Shown: positions 1 to 7,621 of the stretch, one piece after another
Layout of the letters: each line of letters starts with the position of its first letter
Position numbering within the stretch: the first letter of the stretch is position 1
Assembly (NCBI GenBank): GCA_021372695.1
Contig: JAJFTY010000210.1
Span: 18,916 to 82,915 of the forward strand
Origin: Deltaproteobacteria bacterium
GTDB taxonomy: Bacteria > Desulfobacterota > Syntrophia > Syntrophales > UBA5619
Reading direction: 5' to 3'
DNA: 64,000 nt
The notes under the pieces: generated by a model
Told to the model about the DNA's origin: nothing
The model's database searches: none
The model's input: the letters and a program-made list of their open reading frames with translations, nothing else
Made by a program: the position numbers and the translations under genes

Positions 1-331
1 TCTCCTCCTGACGGCTCTGAGCATGATCCTGCACGGCGCCGCACAGGGCATCCTCCAACTGGTCCTGCTGCGGGTGTTCTACGGCCTCACCGCAGGGGGC
101 ATCCTTCCCACGATGAACGCCCTCGTCGGACGCCTCATCCCGCCGGCCAGCTATGGCAAGGCCTACGGGCTGACCTCGTCGCTGACCAGCCTGGGGATGG
201 CGGCCGGCCCGCTCTTCGGCGGGATCATGGCCTCCGCGTGGGGGTACCGCTGGCCGTTCGTCTTCGTCGGCACCCTGATGGTCGCCGTGACGCTGCCCGC
301 GGTTCTCAGCATCCGCGCACCCCGGCGCTGA
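1..331 (+). CDS. MFS transporter, C-terminal part (gene starts before the window)
   Basis: The reading frame is already open at base 2 and ends at TGA 329-331, so only about 109 C-terminal residues are present. They are very hydrophobic and alternate membrane spans with short Gly/Arg/Pro loops. The stretch 'GRLIPPASYGKAYGLTSS' and a following 'GPLFGGIMA' helix look like the second half of a major facilitator superfamily permease, where a small residue-rich helix follows a cytoplasmic loop. The protein would be an inner-membrane secondary transporter. Its substrate cannot be judged from this fragment. An internal ATG at 23 is not a likely start because the frame continues upstream. Confidence 0.75.
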   Translation, partial: LLLTALSMILHGAAQGILQLVLLRVFYGLTAGGILPTMNALVGRLIPPASYGKAYGLTSSLTSLGMAAGPLFGGIMASAWGYRWPFVFVGTLMVAVTLPAVLSIRAPRR

Positions 332-348
332 CTTGCCGTCATCCGCCC

Positions 349-549
349 CTAAGTTTCCTTCGGCATGAACAGCCACAGCAGGATGTAGATGAGCAGCCCC
401 GTGCCGAGACAAAAGAACGCGAGCGAAAAGATCACCCGCCATGTCCAGGAGGGTACCGGCGTATGCTTCCCCAGCCCCCCGCAGACCCCTCCGATCCACC
501 GGTCATCCTTTGCTCTGGACAATCTCCGCAACCAGTTCTCCTCCGGCAT
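349..549 (-). CDS. PspC-domain small membrane protein
   Basis: This 66-aa protein has the PspC layout: a short basic N-terminus ending in 'RWIGGVCGGLG', then one long hydrophobic segment (about residues 37-62) and a charged tail. PspC domains belong to the phage-shock envelope-stress response in E. coli; stand-alone copies are common and mostly uncharacterised. One difference is visible. PspC domains usually have 'GVCGGLA.YF.' followed by 'D..lvR', whereas here the segment reads 'GLGKHTPVPSWTWR'. The start is ATG 547-549. The open frame continues far upstream, but that extension has no domain and lies antisense to the ctpA gene. A sigma-70-like promoter lies about 90-115 bases upstream. Confidence 0.72.
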   Translation of the reverse strand: MPEENWLRRLSRAKDDRWIGGVCGGLGKHTPVPSWTWRVIFSLAFFCLGTGLLIYILLWLFMPKET

Positions 550-852
550 GTTCCCTCCCCCGACGATCCGGTCGTCTCCCGGCCCGGTATTCACGTTCAC
601 CGTTTCCAGACCCGCCCGCGAGGCATCGCGACTCTTTTTATACGCAAAGATCGGCCTCTGCAAACTATTTTCACGTTCCTGGCAGGTTCCGACATTGGAA
701 GGAGCAGAGGGCCGCGGCGGCGGTCCTGCGGGCCAACCGCCGGCCTCTCCATCCCTTTGCGCTGAAAAAGTGATGGAATTTTCGGTTGAAGAAGTGGTAT
801 CTTTCACGACCGCTTTTCGAGCGACTATGACGCAACCGTGGAGGATACATCG
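550..852. other. Divergent intergenic region between the PspC gene and ctpA
   Basis: This 303-base stretch separates two divergently transcribed genes. It holds the leader and promoter of the PspC gene and the ribosome-binding site of ctpA (GGAGG at 840-844). I found no convincing small gene. The overlapping short open frames have shadow-like composition. No clear -35/-10 pair for ctpA could be picked out. Confidence 0.5.
637..664 (-). promoter_or_regulatory. Putative sigma-70 promoter for the PspC gene
   Basis: Reading the minus strand, TTTGCA (664-659) is followed after 16 bases by TATAAA (642-637). Both boxes are near consensus and the local sequence is AT-richer than its surroundings. 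The predicted leader is about 80 bases. This is a sequence match only. Confidence 0.45.
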
Positions 853-2163
853 ATGAATACCCTTTTCGGCAGGCGGACAATCGTCCTGCTTATATTCCTG
901 ATCGTGCTGATTCTCGGCCCTTACGCCGACAGCCGCGTCTCCGCCATCGACCGCGGCACCTACAAGAGCCTGAAGACCTTCAGCGAAGTCCTCGACATGG
1001 TAGAGAAAAATTATGTGGAGCCCGTAGATACGCAGAAGCTGATGCAGGGGGCGATCAACGGAATGATCAAATCCCTCGACCCTCACAGCAGCTTCATGAC
1101 GGCAGAGATGTTCAAGGAACTGGAGGTGGAAACGCGCGGGAGTTTCGGCGGGATTGGGATCGAGATCACGATCCAGAAAGAGGTCCTCACCGTCGTATCC
1201 CCGATCGAGGACACCCCCGCATACAAGGCCGGGGTCAAGGCCGGCGATCAGATCATCCGGATCGACGGGAAATCGACGAAGGACATCACCATCCAGGAGG
1301 CGGTAGGAAAACTCCGGGGGCCCAAGGATTCGAAGGTGACCATCACGATCTTCCGCGAGGGGATGGCCAAGCCCCAGGATGTCGAACTCGTTCGCAGCAT
1401 CATTCAGGTCCGGAGCGTCAAATCGAAGGTCTACGACGACCACATCGGCTACATTCGGATTGCCGCCTTTCAGGAACGAACGGCCGACGATCTGAAAAAG
1501 ACCCTCCGGGAGGTCGAGGCGAAGGCCGGTCCGATCAAAGGGATCGTCCTGGATATGCGGAACAATCCGGGCGGTTTGCTGAACCAGTCCGTGGATGTGT
1601 CGGATGCCCTCCTGAAGTCGGGGGTGATCGTCTCCACGCGTGGCCGCTCCCAGAGCATGGAGAGCAAATCGGTGGCGAAGGACGACGGGGATGAGCCGAC
1701 CTGCCCGATGGTCGTGCTCGTCAACGAGGGAACGGCCAGTGCTTCGGAGATCGTTTCCGGCGCCCTGCAGGACAATGGGCGGGCCCTGATTCTCGGAGTA
1801 CAGACGTTCGGCAAGGGTTCCGTGCAGACCATCATTCCTCTCGAGGACGGCGCAGCCCTGAAACTTACAACGGCCAAATACTACACCCCCAAGGGGCGCT
1901 CCATTCAGGCGGAAGGAATCATGCCCGACATCGTTGTGAAACAGATCCGGCCGCCGGAGGAAAAAGCGGAAGAAAAACCGGGCGTTGAAAACCACATCCG
2001 GGAAAGGGATCTGAAGGGACACATCAAATCAACGACGGAGGACGAAGCCAGGACGGAAGAAGCGAAGAAGGAGAAGGACGATCTCGACAAGGACAACCAG
2101 CTGAGGAGTGCGATCGATATCCTGAAGAGCTGGGACATTCTGAAGAGGAATTCGAAGGGGTGA
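853..2163 (+). CDS. ctpA: S41-family C-terminal processing protease (CtpA/Prc type)
   Basis: This 436-aa periplasmic serine protease trims or degrades envelope proteins from their C-termini; family members regulate peptidoglycan hydrolases. A membrane or signal segment spans about residues 10-26. A PDZ domain lies around 90-175, with the 'GGIGIEI' carboxylate-binding region. The S41 catalytic domain follows. The Ser-Lys dyad is visible as S296 in 'GTASASEI' and K321 in 'FGKGSVQ'; the 25-residue spacing is normal for the family. The C-terminal ~70 residues are highly charged (Glu/Lys/Asp). ATG 853 is preferred over GTG 838 because GGAGG at 840-844 is correctly spaced for it. It heads an envelope operon and lies just before a YibQ-like deacetylase, a pairing common in proteobacteria. 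Confidence 0.93.
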   Translation: MNTLFGRRTIVLLIFLIVLILGPYADSRVSAIDRGTYKSLKTFSEVLDMVEKNYVEPVDTQKLMQGAINGMIKSLDPHSSFMTAEMFKELEVETRGSFGGIGIEITIQKEVLTVVSPIEDTPAYKAGVKAGDQIIRIDGKSTKDITIQEAVGKLRGPKDSKVTITIFREGMAKPQDVELVRSIIQVRSVKSKVYDDHIGYIRIAAFQERTADDLKKTLREVEAKAGPIKGIVLDMRNNPGGLLNQSVDVSDALLKSGVIVSTRGRSQSMESKSVAKDDGDEPTCPMVVLVNEGTASASEIVSGALQDNGRALILGVQTFGKGSVQTIIPLEDGAALKLTTAKYYTPKGRSIQAEGIMPDIVVKQIRPPEEKAEEKPGVENHIRERDLKGHIKSTTEDEARTEEAKKEKDDLDKDNQLRSAIDILKSWDILKRNSKG

Positions 2164-2206
2164 CCGGCGCAGGACCCCGGGAAATGAAGCGGGTTTCCGA
2201 GAAGAC

Positions 2207-3148
2207 GTGAGAAGATTTCCGTTCCTGGCGGTGGTCATGGCCGCCGCCGTCATTGCCGCGGTCTACCTGATCTGGGAACGGGCGGAATGGCGGCCGGAAG
2301 AGCCGGAGACCCGGAGGACTCCCGGAAAGGAGACGGCGAGAAGACCGGGCCCCGCGAAAAAGCCGGGAAGGGTCCTGGCTCCTGCGCCATCGAAGAGTGT
2401 CTCCCCGGGAAGGCAGGTCGCCATCATCATCGATGACATCGGATTCGACCTCCGGATCGTCGAAGAACTGGCCGGGATACAGGCTCCCATTGCCTTTGCC
2501 GTTCTTCCCTACGCCCCCCACGCCGCGGAATCGGCCCGGCTGCTCCATGCGGCCGGAAAGGCGATCCTCCTCCACCTGCCGATGGAACCTCACGCTTATC
2601 AGGCGGAATCGCCCGGCGCCGGGGCGCTGATTACGGATATGGATGAGGCTGCGATCCGGCGGCAGATTCGTGCGGATCTGGCTGTGGTTCCCTTTGCATC
2701 GGGCGTGAACAACCATATGGGCTCGCGTTTCATGGAGGATGCGGCCCGGCTTGACGTCGTCATGGATGAACTTCGGAGAAGAGATCTGTTTTTCGTGGAC
2801 AGCAGAACAACCGCCGAGACCCGGGGAATGGCATCGGCCGGTCAGGCAGGCGTCCGATTCGCCGCAAGGGACCGCTTCATCGATCATGCCCCGGGCTACA
2901 GCGCCGCGCGGGAGAGCCTGACCGACTTCTCCCGGCCGGGACGGGGCAATGGCGCGCCTCTTTTGATGATCGGCCATCCCCATCCTGAAACGATCAGGGC
3001 GATTCGCGATACGCTGCCCCTCTGGCGGAAGGAAGGCGTCCGGGTCGTCCCCGTTTCGGCCTGCCTGCGAATCCCCGGCTCAACGGGAGAACCGTCCCGG
3101 CCGGCCCAGCATGATGAATCGGCCTCTGAAAGGAAAGCTTTTCGATGA
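2207..3148 (+). CDS. Divergent polysaccharide deacetylase family protein (YibQ-like)
   Basis: This 313-aa protein has one N-terminal membrane/signal segment (about residues 5-22), a Pro/Arg/Lys-rich linker to about residue 65, and then a divergent polysaccharide deacetylase domain (PF04748-type). Signature pieces are 'AIIIDDIGFD', 'FAVLPYAPHA', 'ILLHLPMEPH' and 'GVNNHMGSRFM'. The Asp pair and His residues sit where this NodB-like fold binds metal. Family members act in the periplasm; their substrate is not firmly established. The only sensible start is GTG 2207, because a nearby ATG at 2184 is out of frame; its ribosome-binding site is weak. The stop overlaps the start of the next gene by 4 bases, so the two are probably translationally coupled. 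Confidence 0.85.
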   Translation: MRRFPFLAVVMAAAVIAAVYLIWERAEWRPEEPETRRTPGKETARRPGPAKKPGRVLAPAPSKSVSPGRQVAIIIDDIGFDLRIVEELAGIQAPIAFAVLPYAPHAAESARLLHAAGKAILLHLPMEPHAYQAESPGAGALITDMDEAAIRRQIRADLAVVPFASGVNNHMGSRFMEDAARLDVVMDELRRRDLFFVDSRTTAETRGMASAGQAGVRFAARDRFIDHAPGYSAARESLTDFSRPGRGNGAPLLMIGHPHPETIRAIRDTLPLWRKEGVRVVPVSACLRIPGSTGEPSRPAQHDESASERKAFR

Positions 3149-4869
3149 TCCGTATGTTGCTGCACAAGGGATATTGGTCCATTTTCGCCGTCCTGCTTTT
3201 TTCCGGATGCGCCCTCCTCCCGGCAAGCCAGGACACTGCCGCACCACAGGCGGCCGCTCCGGCGCCGGCGAGTGCGGCCTACCACTACAGCCTCGGCATC
3301 CTTTTCGCCCTCAACGACGATCTGGGCGAGGCGACCCGGGAGATGGAAGAGGCCCTGCGCCTGGATCCCGCCTCTCCCTACCTGGCCAAGGAGCTTGCAT
3401 CGCTCTACATGGAAAGGGGGAACGCCGCCAAGGCCCTGGAGATCTGCCTGAAGACCCTGCAGGAGCATCCGGACGACATCGACACCCGCCTCCTCCTGGG
3501 CGGCCTCTACGTGGCCAGGAAAGATTACGCGAACGCCGCCGGGGAGTACCGCCGGGTCGTTGAACTGGCGCCGAAAAACATTCCGGCCCGTTTCTATCTC
3601 GGGACGTGCCTTGCCGAAATGAAGCAATTCGACGAGGCGGCCGGCGCATTCCGGGAACTCCTCAAGATCGACCCGGACCATCTGATGGGTAACTATTACC
3701 TGGCCCGGCTGCTCACCGAGATGAAACGCTACGATGATGCTGAGAAGGCATTTCTCAAGACCATCGCGCTCCGCCCCCAGTTCGAATCGGCGGTGATCGA
3801 TCTCGCCTCCCTCTATGAAAAGCAGAAGAAGATCCCCGAGGCGATCGAGGTGTGCAGCAACTTCATCAAGCTCTTCCCTGCAAGGCCCCAGGTGCGGCTC
3901 AAACTGGGCGAGATCTACCTTCGCGAACAACGGTACAACGACGCGGAGGCGGCGTTTCAGGAAGTTCTGAAGATGGACGGCCGGAATCGGGACGTACGGA
4001 TGACCCTCGCGCTGATCTACCTGGAACGCGGACGACCACAGAAGGCGATCGAGCTCCTGGCCGCCATCACGCAGGAGTATACGGGCGAATACAAGGTGAT
4101 CTATCTGCTGGGCACAACCCAGGAGGAGGTCAAGGAGTACGATGCTGCCCTGGAAACGCTCCGGAAGATTCCGGCTTCATCGGAACAGTTCGACAGCGCG
4201 CAGATCCGCATCGGGATGATTCTGAAAAAACAGCAGCGCACGGCCGAGGCAATCGATTCTCTTCTCCGCGCGATCGAAAAGAAAAAGGATGCTCCCGGCC
4301 TCTACGCCTTCCTCGCATCCCTCTACGAGGACGAGAAGAAATTCAGCCAAGCGGAGGAACTCATCCGGGAGGGGCTGCGGCTCAACCCGGGAAGCGTCGA
4401 TCTCCACTTCAGCCTCGGGGTGTTCTTTGAGAAAACGAATCGGTTCGAGGAGTGCATCCAGGCAATGAAAAAGGTTCTGGAGATCGAACCCAATCATGCG
4501 GAGGCGCTCAATTTCGTCGGCTATATGTATGCGGACCGCGGCATCCATCTCGACGAGGCCGAACAGATGATCCGGAGGGCGCTCGAGTTGAAACCGGGGA
4601 ATGGCTACATGATCGATTCGCTGGGATGGGTCCTGTTCCGCAAGGACAAACTGGAGGAGGCGATCCGGTACCTGAAGGAGGCAGCGCAGATCCTGCCGGA
4701 GGATGCGGCCATCCTTGAACACCTCGGGGACGCCTATCTCCGGGCCGGGCGTCTCCCGGAGGCCGCCGACGCTTACGACCGGGCCATCCGGCTCAACCCC
4801 GATAGCGAACCCCTGAAGAAAAAACGCCAGGAAACCGAACAGATTAAGAAATCGGAACAGCCGAAATGA
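3145..4869 (+). CDS. Tetratricopeptide-repeat lipoprotein
   Basis: This 574-aa protein begins with a lipoprotein signal ('LLFSGCALL', lipidated Cys near residue 21). Essentially the rest is tandem 34-residue TPR units: A/G at helix positions, repeated 'YY.LA', 'L..LGD.Y', and 'A...Y..A..L.P' patterns from about residue 45 to 565. I count roughly a dozen or more units. TPR lipoproteins act as scaffolds in envelope complexes; no catalytic motif is seen. Its ATG overlaps the deacetylase stop (ATGA), and its own stop overlaps the next gene the same way, so the three are one transcriptional unit. The exact partner cannot be inferred. Confidence 0.85.
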   Translation: MIRMLLHKGYWSIFAVLLFSGCALLPASQDTAAPQAAAPAPASAAYHYSLGILFALNDDLGEATREMEEALRLDPASPYLAKELASLYMERGNAAKALEICLKTLQEHPDDIDTRLLLGGLYVARKDYANAAGEYRRVVELAPKNIPARFYLGTCLAEMKQFDEAAGAFRELLKIDPDHLMGNYYLARLLTEMKRYDDAEKAFLKTIALRPQFESAVIDLASLYEKQKKIPEAIEVCSNFIKLFPARPQVRLKLGEIYLREQRYNDAEAAFQEVLKMDGRNRDVRMTLALIYLERGRPQKAIELLAAITQEYTGEYKVIYLLGTTQEEVKEYDAALETLRKIPASSEQFDSAQIRIGMILKKQQRTAEAIDSLLRAIEKKKDAPGLYAFLASLYEDEKKFSQAEELIREGLRLNPGSVDLHFSLGVFFEKTNRFEECIQAMKKVLEIEPNHAEALNFVGYMYADRGIHLDEAEQMIRRALELKPGNGYMIDSLGWVLFRKDKLEEAIRYLKEAAQILPEDAAILEHLGDAYLRAGRLPEAADAYDRAIRLNPDSEPLKKKRQETEQIKKSEQPK

Positions 4870-5654
4870 ATTCACTCAAAGCCGTGTTCCGGATCGCAGC
4901 CCTCGGCCTCCTCCTCTCCGGCTGCGCTGGCCATGGGCCCACCGGGCTCCCGGCCGTCTTCCCCGATTCACCCGCGGCTGCCCTCCGGGCGCTTGCGGCT
5001 TCCTCCCCCGGCTCGGGCCCGTTCACCGCAACGACCCGGATCGTCATCGACCGCCATGGCGAGCGCTACCCGCTGAAGGTGGCGTTGATGGTGCAAAGAC
5101 CGGCGTTTCTCCGCGCGGAATCGATCCCGCTGATGGGTCCCCCGGACTTCTACCTCTCGATCGCCCAAGGCGAACTCCGCGTCTTTCTTCCGGGGAAGGA
5201 TGCCTTCTACACCGGCCGCGCCACGCCGGGCAACCTCTCGCGCTTCCTGTCCGTTTCCATACCGGCGGCGGATATGGTCTCGCTGCTGATGGGGGTACCT
5301 CCGGATGATGGAGAGAAGAGGTTCTCGCAAGGGGGGGAACCGGAAGGGGGGCTTTACCGCGTCGACCAGTATCTTTCCGGCAGAAAAACACGCTCACTCT
5401 GGATCGATCCGGAGAAGGGATGGCTGGTCCGCATCGAGACATTCGCAGACGAGGGTGAGGTCGCCTACACGGCGGAGTTTGCGGACCATATCCGCGTCGG
5501 TGCAGGGTTTCTGCCGCAGCAGTTGACGATCCGCCAAGATGCGTCCGTTCTCCTGACCATTCGCCACACGGAGCTCCGGATGATCGCGGCCGATCCGGGA
5601 TCATTCCCGCTGCAGATTCCGGATGGCGTCACTCCGATCCTCCTCGGACCCTGA
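4866..5654 (+). CDS. Small outer-membrane-type lipoprotein (DUF4292/LolB-like fold)
   Basis: This 262-aa protein has a lipoprotein signal peptide ending in 'LLLSGCAG' (Cys about residue 19). The body has the alternating short beta-strand pattern of the LolA/LolB/DUF4292 half-barrel group: 'TTRIVIDRHGERYPLKVALMVQRP' type strands, then 'LRVFLPGKDAFYTGRA' and 'RSLWIDPEKGWLVR'. LolB receives lipoproteins at the outer membrane. Distant relatives of this kind are numerous and mostly uncharacterised, so I name only the fold. The start overlaps the preceding TPR gene by 4 bases. It is the last gene of the forward operon and ends in a hairpin facing the tol-pal operon. Confidence 0.68.
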   Translation: MNSLKAVFRIAALGLLLSGCAGHGPTGLPAVFPDSPAAALRALAASSPGSGPFTATTRIVIDRHGERYPLKVALMVQRPAFLRAESIPLMGPPDFYLSIAQGELRVFLPGKDAFYTGRATPGNLSRFLSVSIPAADMVSLLMGVPPDDGEKRFSQGGEPEGGLYRVDQYLSGRKTRSLWIDPEKGWLVRIETFADEGEVAYTAEFADHIRVGAGFLPQQLTIRQDASVLLTIRHTELRMIAADPGSFPLQIPDGVTPILLGP

Positions 5655-5673
5655 GCCCCGGTTCCGGGCTCAG
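5651..5673. terminator. Hairpin between convergent operons
   Basis: CTGAGCCC (5651-5658) and GGGCTCAG (5666-5673) form a perfect 8-bp stem with a 7-base loop. The stem includes the stop codon of the lipoprotein gene and lies 46 bases beyond the end of cpoB. It lacks a U-tract in either direction, so intrinsic termination is only a guess. Confidence 0.42.
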
Positions 5674-5718
5674 AACACGGGAAGAAACCGCCGCTTCAAG
5701 TCCCGAACGCCCTCCGAA

Positions 5719-6672
5719 TCATTTGATCTCAAGAAGCCTCGCCCGGGCGATGCGGGCCTGGCTTGTGTTGGGAAAATCCTTGATCACCTGCTGCAGGAGG
5801 AGCTTGGCGCTGGCCTTGTCCCCCAATTTCAGAAAGGAGAGGCCCTCTTTGAGGAGGGCGTAGGGAACCTTGTTCCCCTCGGGGAAGTTCTTGGTCACCT
5901 TGTCATACTCGACGATCGCCTTTTCGTACTTCTTCTCGAAGTAGTAGCACTCGCCGATCCAGAACTGGGCGTTGTCTGAAAATTCGGTGTCCGGGTATTG
6001 CTTGAGGAAGCTTTCGAAGGCCTCCCGCGACTTGTCGTACTTCGCCTCTTTGAAGAGCTCGTAGGCTGCATTGTAGAGGGATTCCTTGTCCGTCGCCTTC
6101 GCCTTTGCGGCCGGCTCCTTCGCCAGCACCCCAGCGGGCGTCGGGGGCGCTGCCGGCGTCGCGGGCAGTGCCGCTGCGGGCGATGCCGCCGCAGGCTGCT
6201 TTCCCGCGGGCGGTGGCGCGGGTTCCTCGCTCTTGCCGATCCCCAGAAAATTTTCGATGAAGTTGATCCTGAAGGTGAGTTTGTCCAGCTTCTCCTTGAG
6301 CGCCTTCTCCTCGTCTTCGCGCTTGCCGGTCACCTTGGATGAGACTGAAGCGATATCGCGGCGGAGGCCATCGATCGCACCGCGGATCTGCTGGATCTGC
6401 TCCCGGATGTCGGTGATCTCCGCACGACTCTCCGCCTGGCTCGTCCTGAGCGGTTGGACCGCCTCCTGGACCGCTTTGGGAATCTCGCCGCGGACGCCCG
6501 CAATCTCCGCTTTGAGCGGCGCAAATCCCTGCTCGACGGCTGCGACCTTTTCGTTGGTCACCTGGATCTGCCGGTCGAGGTTGCCGTGGACCCGGCGCAG
6601 GTCATCGGTCGTGGCGCACCCGGCCATGGTCAGAAGCAGGATTGCAAAAAAAATCGGCTGAAACCTTCGCAC
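5719..6672 (-). CDS. cpoB: Cell division coordinator CpoB (YbgF), Tol-Pal associated
   Basis: This 317-aa lipoprotein has a signal peptide ending 'LLLTMAGCATT'. Next comes a long heptad-patterned region (about residues 25-140, with 'RREIASVSSKV'-like spacing) matching the trimerising coiled coil of YbgF. After it is a Pro/Ala-rich linker. The C-terminal ~120 residues hold three TPR units ('LYNAAYELFKEAKYDKS', 'AQFWIGECYYFEKKYEKA', 'ALLKEGLSFLKLGDKASA'). CpoB links Tol-Pal to peptidoglycan synthesis at the septum. GTG 6670-6672 is chosen because GGAGGGG precedes it directly and it puts the lipobox near residue 19; the open frame further upstream adds a non-signal-like stretch. It is the last gene of the tol-pal cluster, as in E. 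coli. Confidence 0.9.
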   Translation of the reverse strand: MRRFQPIFFAILLLTMAGCATTDDLRRVHGNLDRQIQVTNEKVAAVEQGFAPLKAEIAGVRGEIPKAVQEAVQPLRTSQAESRAEITDIREQIQQIRGAIDGLRRDIASVSSKVTGKREDEEKALKEKLDKLTFRINFIENFLGIGKSEEPAPPPAGKQPAAASPAAALPATPAAPPTPAGVLAKEPAAKAKATDKESLYNAAYELFKEAKYDKSREAFESFLKQYPDTEFSDNAQFWIGECYYFEKKYEKAIVEYDKVTKNFPEGNKVPYALLKEGLSFLKLGDKASAKLLLQQVIKDFPNTSQARIARARLLEIK

Positions 6673-6737
6673 GACCCCTCCCCCAAAAACGCTCACGCAG
6701 CAACGACGTTTCGAATGCCGGCGGATAAAAGTCGAAG

Positions 6738-6824
6738 GGTCCGGTGAATCGCGCCGAATCGCGGGACTCACCGGACCGCTCTTTTCTGGAGGACGGCAGA
6801 TCCATCACTCGTCCTGCCGTCCTC
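6738..6824 (-). repeat. Two consecutive hairpins between pal and cpoB
   Basis: Two inverted repeats lie in the 177-base gap after pal. The first met by transcription from pal has 11-bp perfect arms GAGGACGGCAG (6789-6799) and CTGCCGTCCTC (6814-6824) with a 14-base loop. The second has 10-bp perfect arms GGTCCGGTGA (6738-6747) and TCACCGGACC (6768-6777) with a 20-base loop. Neither is followed by a U-run on the transcribed strand. They could slow RNA decay or reduce read-through into cpoB. Confidence 0.5.
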
Positions 6825-6849
6825 GTCGTTTTGGATTACAGAAACGATC

Positions 6850-7512
6850 TTATTTCACCGGCGGGAAAATGACAAAATGGTCCCGTCTGTTCTTCGCCCA
6901 AGCCGCTTCGTCATGGCCCTTGTCCAGAGGCATCTCCTTGCCGTAGCTGATGGTCTTGATCCTGTCTTTCTCGATGCCCAGGTCGGCAAGGAACTTTGCC
7001 GCTTCCATGGCACGCTTCTCGCCCAGCGCCAGGTTGTACTCCTCGGTGCCTCTCTCGTCGCAGTGCCCCTCGACCACCATCTTGTAGTCGCGGTACTTCA
7101 GCCAAGCCGCGGCACCATCCTTGAGGGCCGTCTGAGCCAGAGGCTTCAGGTTGTACTTGTCAAAATCGAAGTTGATGTCGGGGATCTGGAGCTCTTTGAG
7201 GATCGCAGCCGCTTTTGCCGCCGCTTCCTTCTTCGCCCTCTCAGCCGCCTCTTTGGCCGCTCTCTCGGCCGCCTCACGCGCAGCGGCATCCCTCAGGGCC
7301 TGCTCCCGCAGGGCCCTTTCCCGGGCTGCGGCGTCGTCGGACGGCGCTGCGGGCGCTGCGACGGCCGGTGCCTGGGCTGCCGGCTTCTGCTCCTGCGTCA
7401 CCACGGCCTGTTCCTTGAGCGCCGACTTCTTGGCGCAACCGGTCAGGAATACAACGGAAAAACACAATACAAGGGCAACCAGCCCAACCCATACCGAATT
7501 CCTTCTCATCAT
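6850..7512 (-). CDS. pal: Peptidoglycan-associated lipoprotein Pal
   Basis: This 220-aa outer-membrane lipoprotein has a signal peptide with lipobox 'FLTGC' at about residue 26. A long Ala/Glu/Lys/Arg-rich segment (about residues 50-105, probably a helix) follows. The C-terminal OmpA-like domain binds meso-diaminopimelate of peptidoglycan: 'INFDFDKYNL' at its start, then 'VEGHCDERGTEEYN' and 'LGEKRAMEAAKFL'. The Ala-rich linker is longer than in E. coli Pal (173 aa). Two ATG codons lie in tandem after an AGGAG; the first is used here. Pal works with TolB and TolQRA to constrict the outer membrane during division. Confidence 0.95.
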   Translation of the reverse strand: MMRRNSVWVGLVALVLCFSVVFLTGCAKKSALKEQAVVTQEQKPAAQAPAVAAPAAPSDDAAARERALREQALRDAAAREAAERAAKEAAERAKKEAAAKAAAILKELQIPDINFDFDKYNLKPLAQTALKDGAAAWLKYRDYKMVVEGHCDERGTEEYNLALGEKRAMEAAKFLADLGIEKDRIKTISYGKEMPLDKGHDEAAWAKNRRDHFVIFPPVK

Positions 7513-7596
7513 GATTCTCCTTTCTTTTCACAATAAAGTTTGGTCGGTTCAATAAATTCCATGCGGTGAAACTAACCACTCCTGCCTCTAAAAATC

Positions 7597-7617
7597 AACC
7601 AAAAAATGGTTTTTTTT
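7597..7617. terminator. Weak hairpin plus T-run between tolB and pal
   Basis: AACCA (7597-7601) and TGGTT (7607-7611) flank a 5-base loop and are followed by a T-run on the plus strand. The minus strand reads equally as a short stem followed by GATTTTT. It lies in the 109-base gap between tolB and pal and could attenuate transcription within the operon. A 5-bp AT-rich stem is weak. Confidence 0.3.
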
Positions 7618-7621
7618 CGAA

